Below, piece after piece: positions 43,187 to 51,832 of a stretch of DNA of 64,000 nucleotides (positions within the stretch are counted from its first letter, which is position 1; each line of letters starts with the position of its first letter). The DNA is from Deltaproteobacteria bacterium (GTDB lineage Bacteria > Myxococcota_A > UBA9160 > UBA4427): the NCBI GenBank assembly GCA_029261855.1, contig JAJDAN010000004.1:1-64000 (forward strand). The letters run 5' to 3'. The notes under the pieces were generated by a model, which was not told the DNA's origin, ran no database searches, and was given only the letters and a program-made list of their open reading frames with translations. A program made the translations under genes and the position numbers.

Positions 43187-46100
43187 ATGACCCGTTTCCT
43201 CCTACTCGCCACGGCCCTCGCGGTCGCAGGGCCCGCCCTCGCACAAGAGACTCCCGACGACGTCTTCGGGGGTTTCGGCACGGCAACCACCGTCGAAGGG
43301 GTCGACGAGGCACCGCCTCGGGAACTGCGCGAGGGCGAGGGCGCCGTCCGCGGTCAGGTCCTCGACGCTGCGCAGGGCAACCCGATCGCATCCGTCACCG
43401 TGATCCTGGTCTGGCCGGCGCCGGCCGACGGCAGCCCCCCACGCCAGGACGTCACGGTCACCGACGCCGGTGGAGCGTTCGAGTTCGTCAGCGTACCCGC
43501 CGGCGAGTACGACCTGAGCTTCGTCAAGTCGGGCTACCGGGCGTCGGCCATGACGGGCTTCGCCGTCGAGGCCGGCGAGGTGACCCGCGCCGACTTCCCC
43601 TTGCCTCCGGTCCAGGCCGCCGCGGGCGAAGTGCTGCATCTCGACGCCTTCGTGGTCGAGGCCGCGACCGTCGCGGAAATGATGACCTCCCTCGAGCTGC
43701 GCATGGACTCGGACTCGATGCTCAACGTCATGAGCGCCGAGGACTTTTCGAAGTACGCGGCCAGCGATGTCGCCGAAGTGCTCAAGCGAGTCGCGGGCGT
43801 CAACGTCGTCGAGGGGCAGTTCGCCATCATCCGCGGCCTCGAGGACCGCTACAGCAGCACCCTCTACAACGGCGCAGTGATCCCGAGCCCGGACCCCGAC
43901 CGACAGTCTCCCCAGCTCGATCTCTTCGCATCGGAAATCGTGAGCGATCTGGTGGTCGCCAAGACCTTTGCGCCGGGTCTTCCCAGCAACTCGTCCGGCG
44001 GTGCCATCGACATCCTCACGCACGACTATCCGGAAGAGTTCGAGATTTCGGTCAAGAGCGCGGTGGGCTTCAACGAGAAGGCTGTCGACCGCTTCCTGAA
44101 GTACCAGAGCGGGTCGGCCTTCGGGAAGGACGTCGATTGGGACCAGACCGTCGACGGCGAGCTCGGCGCCACGATCGGCGGACGCTTCGACAAGTGGGGG
44201 CGCGAGTTCCGCTTCAAGGCCGTGGGCAACTGGGAGCTGGACCATGCGACGGCCGAAGGCTGGCAGGAAGGGCGCGAACCCCGGCTGACGCGGGTCCGCC
44301 GGGGTCAGGTCGAGGAGGCCGGCGATCTGTCCCTCGGCGAGCTCGGCCTTTCCGACGGTCGCTTCGACCTGACCACCAGCGCTCGCTCCGAGCAAGGAAC
44401 CGTCTACGGCGGCTTCGGCTTCGACATCGACGAGGACGGCGCGCACCGCATCGACAGCTCGGTCTTCTACACGAAGAAGCAGGAGCGCGTGGTGCAGCTT
44501 CGCGAGAACGGGTACTTCCCGAACCTCGACTACGAACCGTTGCGCGAGAAGGAGCTGGACGGCGAACAGATCGACTTCTCGGACTTCGACGATGCCGCGA
44601 CGCTCACGTCCTGGATCGCCCGCTCGGCCCGGGACGACACCAACGACTTTCCCAGTCGCGGATCGCTCTGGTTCACCCACTACGGCGAGAGTCGTTCCTT
44701 CAAGCGCGACCGCGACCTGCTCGTCACCCAGGTCAACGGCGTCCACGAGATCGACTGGCTGCAGATCGACTGGGCGACCAACTACGCCAAGACCACCCAG
44801 AAGGACCTGAGCCAACGCGTTCGCTACTTCATCGAGCCGGACGATCGCCGCGACGTTCCGTCGGAGTTCCCGGTTCTCGAAGGGCGGGTGCTGCCGGGCG
44901 TCTACGTGGCGAACGCCGGCCTGCTCTACAACTCCAATCGCATCGAGGAGGACCAGGGCTTCGGCCGTCTCGACCTCGATGCGAACCTCTTCGAGTCGGT
45001 CGAGGACCTCTTCGGGGTCTCCGTGCCGGTGCCCGAAACCCTCGAGATGAGCTTCCAGGTCGGCGGCTGGTACGAACATGCCAGCCGGGACGTCGACTCG
45101 GAGTTCCTCGAATCCCCCACCGTCGACGGCAGCAGTCAGTTCGGGATCATCGCCGACACGCCCCTCGAGCTCGGACTCCGGGTCCCGGAAGCGCTCGCCA
45201 CGACGTCGGAAGGAGTGCTCCAGGGTCTGCGAGACACGGTCAACCATTCGACCCGCGACATCTTGGCGACGCACCTGGGACTCACGACGACCTTCTTCGA
45301 GGACGTGGATCTGCTGACCGGCGTGCGATTCGAGAACATCCAGATCAAGTCGAAGAACGACCCCTTCACCGGGGAGCTCGCCTTCGACGATTCACCCGCC
45401 ATCTTCCCCTCCAAGTACCTGCTCTTCGACCGCCTGGACAATCCGACTCGCAGCGAGGTGCTGTCGACCCCTCCCGCCGGAACCACCTTCAACGATCAGC
45501 TGGTGGGAATCGCCGTGCCCGTCGATTTCGCGACGACCAACTGCGACCCTCGCGGCGAGACCCGCGGATGCGTCGACCTACCCACCGGCGCCGACATCGA
45601 GGCGCTGGTGAACGGCGAGATCGACGACTCCAAGGTCTTGCCAGCCGTCGGACTGACCTACCGGCCCATCGAAGGAATGGCCGTACGCGGTGCCTGGTCC
45701 CGAACCGTCGCTCGCCCCTCGTTCCGGGAGATGAGCTTCTACGTATCCACGGAACCCGGCAGCGACGACCTCATCGTCGGAAACCCGCAGCTGGGACTGT
45801 CGGACGTCGAGAGCTACGACGGTCGCATCGAATACGCCTGGGGCGAGCTTGGCGACCTGGTCGCCTTCAGCGCCTTCTACAAGACCATCGAAGACCCGAT
45901 CGAGAGCATCGTCATCCGGAACCCGATCAACTTCGAAGAGTCTTCGAGCGCCCTCTTCCGCACCTTCTTCAACAACCCGAGCGAGGCCAGGCTGTGGGGC
46001 ATCGAAGTCGAGGCCCGCAAGGCCTTCGACTTCATCGGCTGGGACCCGGTCGAGAGCTGGGCCCGCTACTTCTCGATCGGCGGGAACTTCACGTGGATCC

Positions 46101-46585
46101 AGGCCGAAGTCGACCGGATCGAGGCCGAGGTCGAGCGCGCCGAGCCCTTCTTCGGCATGCCCGCCGGACAGCCCGAACCCTTCAATCAGCTGAAGAAGAG
46201 CCGCCGCCTCTTCGGGCAGCCCGAGTGGATCGCCAACGCCGACCTCAGCTTCGACCATCCCGACTGGGGGACCCGCATCACCCTCGCGTGGTTCGCCATC
46301 AGTGACGTGCTCGACGCCGCGGGCAGCGTCTCCCTCGGCCCCGATGGGTCGGCGCGTTCGGCCACCATCGATCGCTACGTCGGAGAGTTCTACACCCTGG
46401 ACCTCATCGTGGGCCAGGAATTCGAGCTCCCGCATGGCACGCTGGGGCTGAAGTTCCGCGTCAAGAACCTGACGGACAGCAAGCGGCGCATCGTGTACGA
46501 CCCGTATCAGACCGACGAGCGCATTCCCGAGCGCAGCTTTCGCGTGGGGCGCGACTACAAGCTCACCCTGACCTACACGTTCTGA
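43187..46585 (+). CDS. TonB-dependent outer-membrane receptor with carboxypeptidase-regulatory-like domain
   Basis: 1132 residues. A signal peptide (LLLATALAVAGPALAQ) is followed by a carboxypeptidase-regulatory-like beta sandwich at about 50-140 (GAVRGQVLDAAQGNPIASVT, PAGEYDLSFVKSGYRASAM) and a TonB-box-like FVVEA. The plug follows (DVAEVLKRVAGVNVVEGQFA, IIRGLEDRYSSTLYNGAVIP), then a 22-strand barrel ending LRVKNLTDSKRR...YKLTLTYTF with the terminal aromatic. The ligand is not known; Oar/SusC-like N-domains suggest large or polymeric substrates. It ends the operon and overlaps the convergent gene by 13 bases. Confidence 0.88.
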   Translation: MTRFLLLATALAVAGPALAQETPDDVFGGFGTATTVEGVDEAPPRELREGEGAVRGQVLDAAQGNPIASVTVILVWPAPADGSPPRQDVTVTDAGGAFEFVSVPAGEYDLSFVKSGYRASAMTGFAVEAGEVTRADFPLPPVQAAAGEVLHLDAFVVEAATVAEMMTSLELRMDSDSMLNVMSAEDFSKYAASDVAEVLKRVAGVNVVEGQFAIIRGLEDRYSSTLYNGAVIPSPDPDRQSPQLDLFASEIVSDLVVAKTFAPGLPSNSSGGAIDILTHDYPEEFEISVKSAVGFNEKAVDRFLKYQSGSAFGKDVDWDQTVDGELGATIGGRFDKWGREFRFKAVGNWELDHATAEGWQEGREPRLTRVRRGQVEEAGDLSLGELGLSDGRFDLTTSARSEQGTVYGGFGFDIDEDGAHRIDSSVFYTKKQERVVQLRENGYFPNLDYEPLREKELDGEQIDFSDFDDAATLTSWIARSARDDTNDFPSRGSLWFTHYGESRSFKRDRDLLVTQVNGVHEIDWLQIDWATNYAKTTQKDLSQRVRYFIEPDDRRDVPSEFPVLEGRVLPGVYVANAGLLYNSNRIEEDQGFGRLDLDANLFESVEDLFGVSVPVPETLEMSFQVGGWYEHASRDVDSEFLESPTVDGSSQFGIIADTPLELGLRVPEALATTSEGVLQGLRDTVNHSTRDILATHLGLTTTFFEDVDLLTGVRFENIQIKSKNDPFTGELAFDDSPAIFPSKYLLFDRLDNPTRSEVLSTPPAGTTFNDQLVGIAVPVDFATTNCDPRGETRGCVDLPTGADIEALVNGEIDDSKVLPAVGLTYRPIEGMAVRGAWSRTVARPSFREMSFYVSTEPGSDDLIVGNPQLGLSDVESYDGRIEYAWGELGDLVAFSAFYKTIEDPIESIVIRNPINFEESSSALFRTFFNNPSEARLWGIEVEARKAFDFIGWDPVESWARYFSIGGNFTWIQAEVDRIEAEVERAEPFFGMPAGQPEPFNQLKKSRRLFGQPEWIANADLSFDHPDWGTRITLAWFAISDVLDAAGSVSLGPDGSARSATIDRYVGEFYTLDLIVGQEFELPHGTLGLKFRVKNLTDSKRRIVYDPYQTDERIPERSFRVGRDYKLTLTYTF

Positions 46586-47433
46586 ACGGGGACCGGGCGC
46601 CAGCGCCGCGAGTCGCGGCCAACGTCGTCGTAGCGCTTGCGATACGAGGCAGACAAGGGGACGTCGTCCACTCGCAGCCTGCGCGCCCAGGCGAGCTGGC
46701 TGCGCGAGGTCGGGTAGCCCGACGGGTAGACGAGGAAGGCGAACAGGCCGACCGAGTCCAGGTAGGTCAGGTCGTTGCTCAAGGCCGCGCAGTTGACGTT
46801 GTGGAGCACGATCTCGTCGATGAAGCGCCGCTCCAGCGCCGCGAGCCGGGCGTGCAGGGGCTCTGCCTCTTCGATCCCGCGATACAGGGACAGCTGATGG
46901 GCTCGCCAGAAGAGCCGCTGGGCCTTCGCCAGGGACCCGGCCAGGGATGCGGGCAGGGACGTCGAAAGCGCGGCGCGGTCGAGACGGAACGAACCCCCGT
47001 CGACGAAGCGCGCGTACTCGAGCCAGGCCGCTACGGCGGGCTCGACCGCGTCTTCGTTCTCGGCCGTCACGATGACGGTCTCTGCGGCCGCCAGGTCGAG
47101 AACCAGCCGGCCCGAAACCACCCGCCACCACGCCGTCCGGCGACGCTCTTCGAGACGGGCAGAAGCGATCTCCCAGGTCAGGAAGTCCACCATGCCCTGA
47201 CCGAAGCCGTAGCGCCCGGGCGGGCGCAGGGGGAACCCGCTGTGGACGTCGAAGAAGCGCACGCATGCCACCAGCCGCTGGGCCGGAGTGAGGGCTTGGG
47301 GATCGCTCTGTGCGAGGGAAAGCGGGTCCTCGCCACGCGCGCGCCGCACCATCTCGCTGGCCCGCGCGCGGCTTCGCACGAGGGAAGCGCGGGCCAGATA
47401 TCCCATGGCGCCGGTCAGGAAGGGCTGCGGCAT
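46573..47433 (-). CDS. Uncharacterised protein
   Basis: 286 residues, no recognised family. No signal peptide or membrane helix. It is mostly helical and arginine-rich, with blocks such as ALTPAQRLVACVRFFDVHSG, YGFGQGMVDFLTWEIASARL and LPASLAGSLAKAQRLFWRAH. Codon usage is like that of the neighbours, so it is a real gene. The start at 47433 has no clear Shine-Dalgarno. It converges with the TonB receptor gene (13-base overlap) and lies divergent from the sulfatase-like gene. Confidence 0.6.
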   Translation of the reverse strand: MPQPFLTGAMGYLARASLVRSRARASEMVRRARGEDPLSLAQSDPQALTPAQRLVACVRFFDVHSGFPLRPPGRYGFGQGMVDFLTWEIASARLEERRRTAWWRVVSGRLVLDLAAAETVIVTAENEDAVEPAVAAWLEYARFVDGGSFRLDRAALSTSLPASLAGSLAKAQRLFWRAHQLSLYRGIEEAEPLHARLAALERRFIDEIVLHNVNCAALSNDLTYLDSVGLFAFLVYPSGYPTSRSQLAWARRLRVDDVPLSASYRKRYDDVGRDSRRWRPVPVQNV

Positions 47434-47537
47434 CGGAGCCTGGGGACGCTAGACCGCGTCGAGGGTCGGCGCGAGCTTGCGGGCCACGGGTGGCTTCGGC
47501 TCCTGCCGGACGCGGCTGCGGCCGGGCGCGGTAGCTT

Positions 47538-48854
47538 GTGCGGGTGCAGATTCGGCTTCTCGCGTGCGCGTTCGTCTTCCTGGTTGCCGGCTGCGCGCCG
47601 GAGCGCCGACCCGACCTCGTCCTGGTCGCGATCGACACCTTGCGCGCCGATCGTCTCGAGGCCTACGGCCACGAGCTCGAGACGGCCCCGACCCTGGCGT
47701 CACTGGGCGCCGAGGGAATCGTGTACGAACGCGTGGTCGCGTCGTCCAGCTGGACCAAGACCTCGATGGCGTCGCTCTTCACCAGCCGCAACCCACTGCG
47801 CCACGGTGTGATGCGCGAACGCGGCGTGCTGCCATCGGACCTCACGACCCTCGCGAGCGCGCTGCAGGCGGCGGGCTACCAGACCCTCGGTGTGAACTCG
47901 AACCCCTGGCTGGTCGAGGCCTCTGGCTTCGCCCGGGGCTTCCTCGAGTACGAGTCGCTGCTCGATCCGAAGCGCGGCTTCGTGCCGGCCTCCGAGGTCA
48001 ACCGGAGCGCGCTGGCGCTGGCGGGCGCGGCGCACCCGGCCGAGCCGCTGTTCCTGTACGTCCACTACATGGACGCCCATGCACCCTACTCGTGGCGCAA
48101 CGACGCCGGGCGTCCGCGCGTCCGGCTTCCCGGCGAAGGCCCGGTCGCGGACGCTCGGCTCGAGCAGCTCTATCGCAAGCAGGGCCTCGACGATCCGGCC
48201 GCGCACCAGCGCGTGCTCGAGATGTACGACGCCGGTATCCGCGCCGCGGACGCGGGGCTCTCGGAGCTGCTCGCCGGTCTCGACGCGCTCGGGCGGCCCT
48301 CGCCGCGCATCGTCGCGGTGACGTCGGACCACGGCGAAGGCTTTCGCGAACACGGCACCACCGAGCACGGCTGGAACATCTATCCCGAGGTCTACGCCGT
48401 GCCGCTCGTGATCGCCGGCGACGACCTGCCCGCGGGCGTCCGCATCCCCAGCCAGGTCCGTTCCATCGACCTCGCGGCGACCCTGCTGGGGTTCGCGGGA
48501 GCTTCCGCGCCCGCGAGCTTCGACGGCGAACCCCTTCCCCTGACGTCTGCCGGCGCAGTCGACCGCACCGCCGTCAGCTCCCTCGGCTTCGGCGGCTACG
48601 TGCCCGACCGACACTACGTGGGGATCGTGTCGGGGACGCATCTCTTCCTGCGTGAACGGGTCGGGGGACAGGTCGAGTTCTTCGATCTCCGGGACGACCC
48701 CGGCGCACACCAGGACCTGGGAGGCGAGCATCCGGACGCCCGCGCCAGCGCGGCGTTCGAGGCGAGCCTCGTGCTGCGCGAGGACGAGGGCCGAAGCGAA
48801 GCACTGGCGCCCGAGACCGCCGAAGCCCTGCGCGCCCTCGGCTATCTCGAGTGA
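47538..48854 (+). CDS. Sulfatase-like lipoprotein (alkaline phosphatase superfamily)
   Basis: 438 residues. Lipobox LVAGC, then the sulfatase fold: DLVLVAIDTLRADRLEAYGH with the metal-binding Asp, HYMDAHAPY, and VTSDHGEGFREHGTTEHGWN with the second metal Asp-His. The usual formylglycine motif (C/S-x-P-x-R) is not present at the expected site; instead SSSWTKTSMASLFT offers a Thr or Ser, as in phosphotransferase-like members. It may thus be a phosphodiesterase or transferase rather than a true sulfatase. Starts GTG 47538 or GTG 47544 are equally weak. Acts in the periplasm or on the outer membrane. Confidence 0.75.
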   Translation: MRVQIRLLACAFVFLVAGCAPERRPDLVLVAIDTLRADRLEAYGHELETAPTLASLGAEGIVYERVVASSSWTKTSMASLFTSRNPLRHGVMRERGVLPSDLTTLASALQAAGYQTLGVNSNPWLVEASGFARGFLEYESLLDPKRGFVPASEVNRSALALAGAAHPAEPLFLYVHYMDAHAPYSWRNDAGRPRVRLPGEGPVADARLEQLYRKQGLDDPAAHQRVLEMYDAGIRAADAGLSELLAGLDALGRPSPRIVAVTSDHGEGFREHGTTEHGWNIYPEVYAVPLVIAGDDLPAGVRIPSQVRSIDLAATLLGFAGASAPASFDGEPLPLTSAGAVDRTAVSSLGFGGYVPDRHYVGIVSGTHLFLRERVGGQVEFFDLRDDPGAHQDLGGEHPDARASAAFEASLVLREDEGRSEALAPETAEALRALGYLE

Positions 48855-48869
48855 CGCCGACGCCGCCCG

Positions 48870-50414
48870 CTACGCGCTCGGCTCGAGGACGACGGCCTGG
48901 TCGGGTGCCAGCCGCCCGGAAAAGGACGACCCCTCGGCGTCCCGGTGCGTCGACAGCGCGATCCGGTGGGACCCCGGAGTCTCTACTTCCACTTCTTTCC
49001 CACTGAAGTTCACGGCGACGATCCGCAGGTCGTCTGCCAGCCGGCGCTGCCACACGAGCGCGGAGTCGTCGGTCGCGAGCCATTCGAAGGACCCGCGCTG
49101 CAGCGCCGGCGATGCCCGGCGCGCGGCGAGCAGTCGCCGGTAGAGATGGACGATGGCGTCGGGGTCGTCTCGTTGGGCGGCGACGCTCTTGCGGTCGGCG
49201 TTCGGCGGCCAGGGCAACCAGGCATCGCCCTCCGCCCAGCCGCGACCTTCGCCTGGCTGCCAGGGGATGGGGGCGCGGCAGCCGTCGCGCCCGCCCGGGT
49301 CGACGACCCGGTCTTCCGGCACCACCGCGTCTTCGAGGCCCAGCTCTTCGCCGGCGTAGAGAAAGGGCGTTCCGCGCAGACCGAGCAGCAACACCGCGGC
49401 GGCGCGTGCGCGTGCCTCGCTGCCGTAGCGCGTGCGGTGCCGTTTGTTGTCGTGATTCGACAGCACCCAGGTCGGCCAGGCCGCGATCGGATCGTGTTCG
49501 GCGACGGCGCGGTCGATCTGGGCGCGCCAGGCCCCCGCGTCCCAGGCCGCGTACAACGGCGGGAAGTTGAAGGACAGGTGCAGCTCGTCGCCCTTGGCGG
49601 TGTTGCCGTAGTAACGCGCCACGCGAGCCGTGTCGAAGAGATAGACCTCGCCCACCATCACCCGGTCGCCGTCGAATTCATCGAGAACCGACCGGATGCC
49701 CCGCAGCAGGTCGTGGGTGCTCTCGTGATCGTTCTGCGCGCAGTACGGGATCTTCGCGACAGCCTCGGGTGCGTCGGGCAGCTTCGGGTCCTTCCCGATG
49801 CAGTGAATCACGTCCATGCGGAAGCCGTCGATACCCCGGGCCAGCCAGAAGCGAAGCGTGTCGTGCATGGCCGCGACCACGGCCGGGCTCTGCCAGTTGA
49901 GATCCGGCTGCTCAGACAGGAAGAGATGCAGGTACCACTGGGCGGTCTGCTCGTCCCAGGTCCATGCCGGTCCGTTCGTGAAGGCGGCGCGCCAGTTGTT
50001 CGGCGGTGTGCTCGCGTCGCCGTCGCGCCAGACGTACCAGTCGCGCTTGGCACTCTCGCGCGAGGCGCGCGCTTCTTGGAACCACGCGTGCTGATCACTC
50101 GTGTGATTGGGAACCCAGTCGATCAACACCCGGAGCCCTCGCGAGTGGGCCTCCGCGAGCAGCCGATCGAAATCGTCGAGGGTCCCGAAGAGGGGGTCGA
50201 CGTCGCAATAGTCCGAGACGTCGTACCCGAAGTCCTTCATCGGAGACCGGAAGAAGGGAGAGATCCAGATGGCGTCGACCCCCAGCCACACCAGGTGGTC
50301 GAGCCGCTTCCGGATTCCCTCCAGGTCGCCGATGCCATCGCCGTTCGTATCGCAGAAGCTGCGCGGGTAGATCTGATAGACGACGGCGCTCTGCCACCAG
50401 GGATGATCCGACAT
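48870..50414 (-). CDS. GH13 family alpha-glucosidase (oligo-1,6-glucosidase type)
   Basis: 514 residues. (Beta/alpha)8 barrel with the four GH13 regions: DWVPNHTSD, GFRMDVIHCIGKD (nucleophile Asp), MVGEVYLFD (acid/base Glu) and LSNHDNKRHR (transition-state Asp). The N terminus WWQSAVVYQIYPRSFCDTNG is typical of oligo-1,6-glucosidases and alpha-glucosidases. No signal peptide, so it acts on imported oligosaccharides or trehalose/sucrose-type sugars in the cytoplasm. It is 18 bases downstream of an SDR gene and appears to end a five-gene operon whose other members concern acyl-CoA and nitro compounds, so its presence there is unexpected. Confidence 0.9.
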   Translation of the reverse strand: MSDHPWWQSAVVYQIYPRSFCDTNGDGIGDLEGIRKRLDHLVWLGVDAIWISPFFRSPMKDFGYDVSDYCDVDPLFGTLDDFDRLLAEAHSRGLRVLIDWVPNHTSDQHAWFQEARASRESAKRDWYVWRDGDASTPPNNWRAAFTNGPAWTWDEQTAQWYLHLFLSEQPDLNWQSPAVVAAMHDTLRFWLARGIDGFRMDVIHCIGKDPKLPDAPEAVAKIPYCAQNDHESTHDLLRGIRSVLDEFDGDRVMVGEVYLFDTARVARYYGNTAKGDELHLSFNFPPLYAAWDAGAWRAQIDRAVAEHDPIAAWPTWVLSNHDNKRHRTRYGSEARARAAAVLLLGLRGTPFLYAGEELGLEDAVVPEDRVVDPGGRDGCRAPIPWQPGEGRGWAEGDAWLPWPPNADRKSVAAQRDDPDAIVHLYRRLLAARRASPALQRGSFEWLATDDSALVWQRRLADDLRIVAVNFSGKEVEVETPGSHRIALSTHRDAEGSSFSGRLAPDQAVVLEPSA

Positions 50415-50432
50415 GCCGCCAGGGTAGCCCGA

Positions 50433-51176
50433 TCAGGTCGTGACGGATCCGCCGTTCAGCTCGATGGTCTGCGCGGTCATCCAGCCGGCCTCGTTCGAGG
50501 CCAGGTAGGCGCAGCAGGCACCCACGTCTTCCGGGGAGCCGAGGCGCTTGACGGGAATCGTCGGAGCGAGGGCCGGCACGATTTCTTCGGGCACATTGTT
50601 CATGAGGCCGAGTGCGACGGTGTTCGCGGTGACGCCCTTCGCTGCGACCTCGAGGGCGAGGTTGCGCATGAAGCCGATGCCACCGCCCTTGCCCGCGCCG
50701 TAGGCGGCGACGCCGATGCCGACGCCGGCCGTGCCGGCGCCCGACGAAATCGTGATGATGCGACCGAAGCCGCGCTGGCACATGCCGTCGATCACCGCGT
50801 GGCAGCAGTTGAGCACACCGTAGAGATTGATGTCGACGTAGGGCTGCCAGTCGCCGGGCGAAGTCTCGCGGAAGGGCGTCATCCCCATACCGGCCGGGAT
50901 GCCCGCGTTGTTGACGAGCACGTCGATGGGGCCGAGCCGCTGCTCGACGTCCGCGACACCCGCCTTCACGGCGGCGTGGTCGGCGACATCGAACGCCACG
51001 GCGACGGCGCGTCCACCCGAGGAGACGATGCTGGCGGCCGTCGCCTCCGCGCGGTCCGGATCCAGGTCGTTCACCGCCACCGCCGCGCCCTGGGCGGCCA
51101 GGGTCCTGGCGATGCCGGCGCCGACGTTCTGTCCGGCGCCGGTCACCAGCGCCACGCGCCCCTTCAGCTCGAACAT
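50433..51176 (-). CDS. SDR family oxidoreductase
   Basis: 247 residues, the classical SDR length. The NAD(P)-binding motif is TGAGQNVGAGIA near the N terminus; NNAG and the catalytic set Ser in TISSGAG and YGAGK (YxxxK) are all present. An Asp-rich NDLDPDRAE after strand 2 favours NAD(H). It oxidises or reduces an alcohol/ketone. The start overlaps the TetR stop by one base (TGATG), so coupling is likely. GELNGGSVTT-type C-terminus is normal. Confidence 0.88.
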   Translation of the reverse strand: MFELKGRVALVTGAGQNVGAGIARTLAAQGAAVAVNDLDPDRAEATAASIVSSGGRAVAVAFDVADHAAVKAGVADVEQRLGPIDVLVNNAGIPAGMGMTPFRETSPGDWQPYVDINLYGVLNCCHAVIDGMCQRGFGRIITISSGAGTAGVGIGVAAYGAGKGGGIGFMRNLALEVAAKGVTANTVALGLMNNVPEEIVPALAPTIPVKRLGSPEDVGACCAYLASNEAGWMTAQTIELNGGSVTT

Positions 51177-51829
51177 CAGGCTCCCCCCGCTTCGAAGATC
51201 CGCAAGAGTGTGTCGCGCAGGGATTCCAGCTGTACGCGCGATCGGTCCACTTCGGGGAACAACATGCTTTCGACCGCCATGCCTGCGAGCACCATGAAGC
51301 CGAAGCGCTGGGACTCCTCGAGCACCCGCTTCGGAAGCCCCAGGTCGCCGAAGGCGGCCTTCCACGCGCGGTCGAGTGCGCGCGCCACTTCGCGCACCCA
51401 GGCCTCATCGTTACCACCCGGCCCGGCGCGACTGCGATTGAGCTGGATCTCGAGGTAGGCGCGGTAGCTGCGCCCGCGCAGCAGCTCGCCCGCTCGGCTC
51501 GTGAAGCGTCGCACGCGCCCGGCCGGATCCGCCGGCCCGTTCCCGACGTCTGCGATGCGTTCCTCGAGCACCGCCATCGCCTCTTTCTGCACCGCGTCGA
51601 AGATCGCGTCCTTGTCGCCGAACTGATGCTGCATGGCGCCCCAGGTCACGCCGGCGCGCTTCGCGATGGCGGTCATCGTCGCACCGCGAAAGCCCAGCTC
51701 GACCACGCATTCCCCGGCGGCAGCGATGACCCGCGCGCGGGTGGTGGCGCTGCGCTCTCCCTGGGTCCGTCGCGTGCGCGAACGGGCCCGGGACGAGCGC
51801 GCGGCGGCTTCGGCCTCTGCGGGCGACAC
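51176..51829 (-). CDS. TetR/AcrR family transcriptional regulator
   Basis: 217 residues. An N-terminal basic extension, then the TetR helix-turn-helix (FRGATMTAIAKRAGVTWGAM, YxHF-like QHQFGDKDAIFDAV). The C-terminal ligand domain is helical. GTG 51829 follows the nitronate monooxygenase stop by 3 bases. It sits inside the operon it may control; the 16-bp palindrome at 54628-54643 in front of the operon is a candidate operator (inference). Confidence 0.87.
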   Translation of the reverse strand: MSPAEAEAAARSSRARSRTRRTQGERSATTRARVIAAAGECVVELGFRGATMTAIAKRAGVTWGAMQHQFGDKDAIFDAVQKEAMAVLEERIADVGNGPADPAGRVRRFTSRAGELLRGRSYRAYLEIQLNRSRAGPGGNDEAWVREVARALDRAWKAAFGDLGLPKRVLEESQRFGFMVLAGMAVESMLFPEVDRSRVQLESLRDTLLRIFEAGGA

Positions 51830-51832
51830 GGA

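Noticed and set aside
43202-45274. 690-codon minus-strand frame inside the TonB receptor gene
   Set aside because: Shadow of the receptor gene; no family motifs and no ribosome binding site.
50420-50455. Possible third fragment of the 216-bp element (TAGCCCGATCAGG and GACGGATCC near the SDR stop)
   Set aside because: Similarity is limited to short scattered words, part of it is SDR coding sequence, and no inverted ends or CTAG tips are present.
48945-51458. 837-codon plus-strand frame across the glucosidase and SDR genes
   Set aside because: Runs opposite two well-defined genes, arginine- and valine-rich composition without domains.
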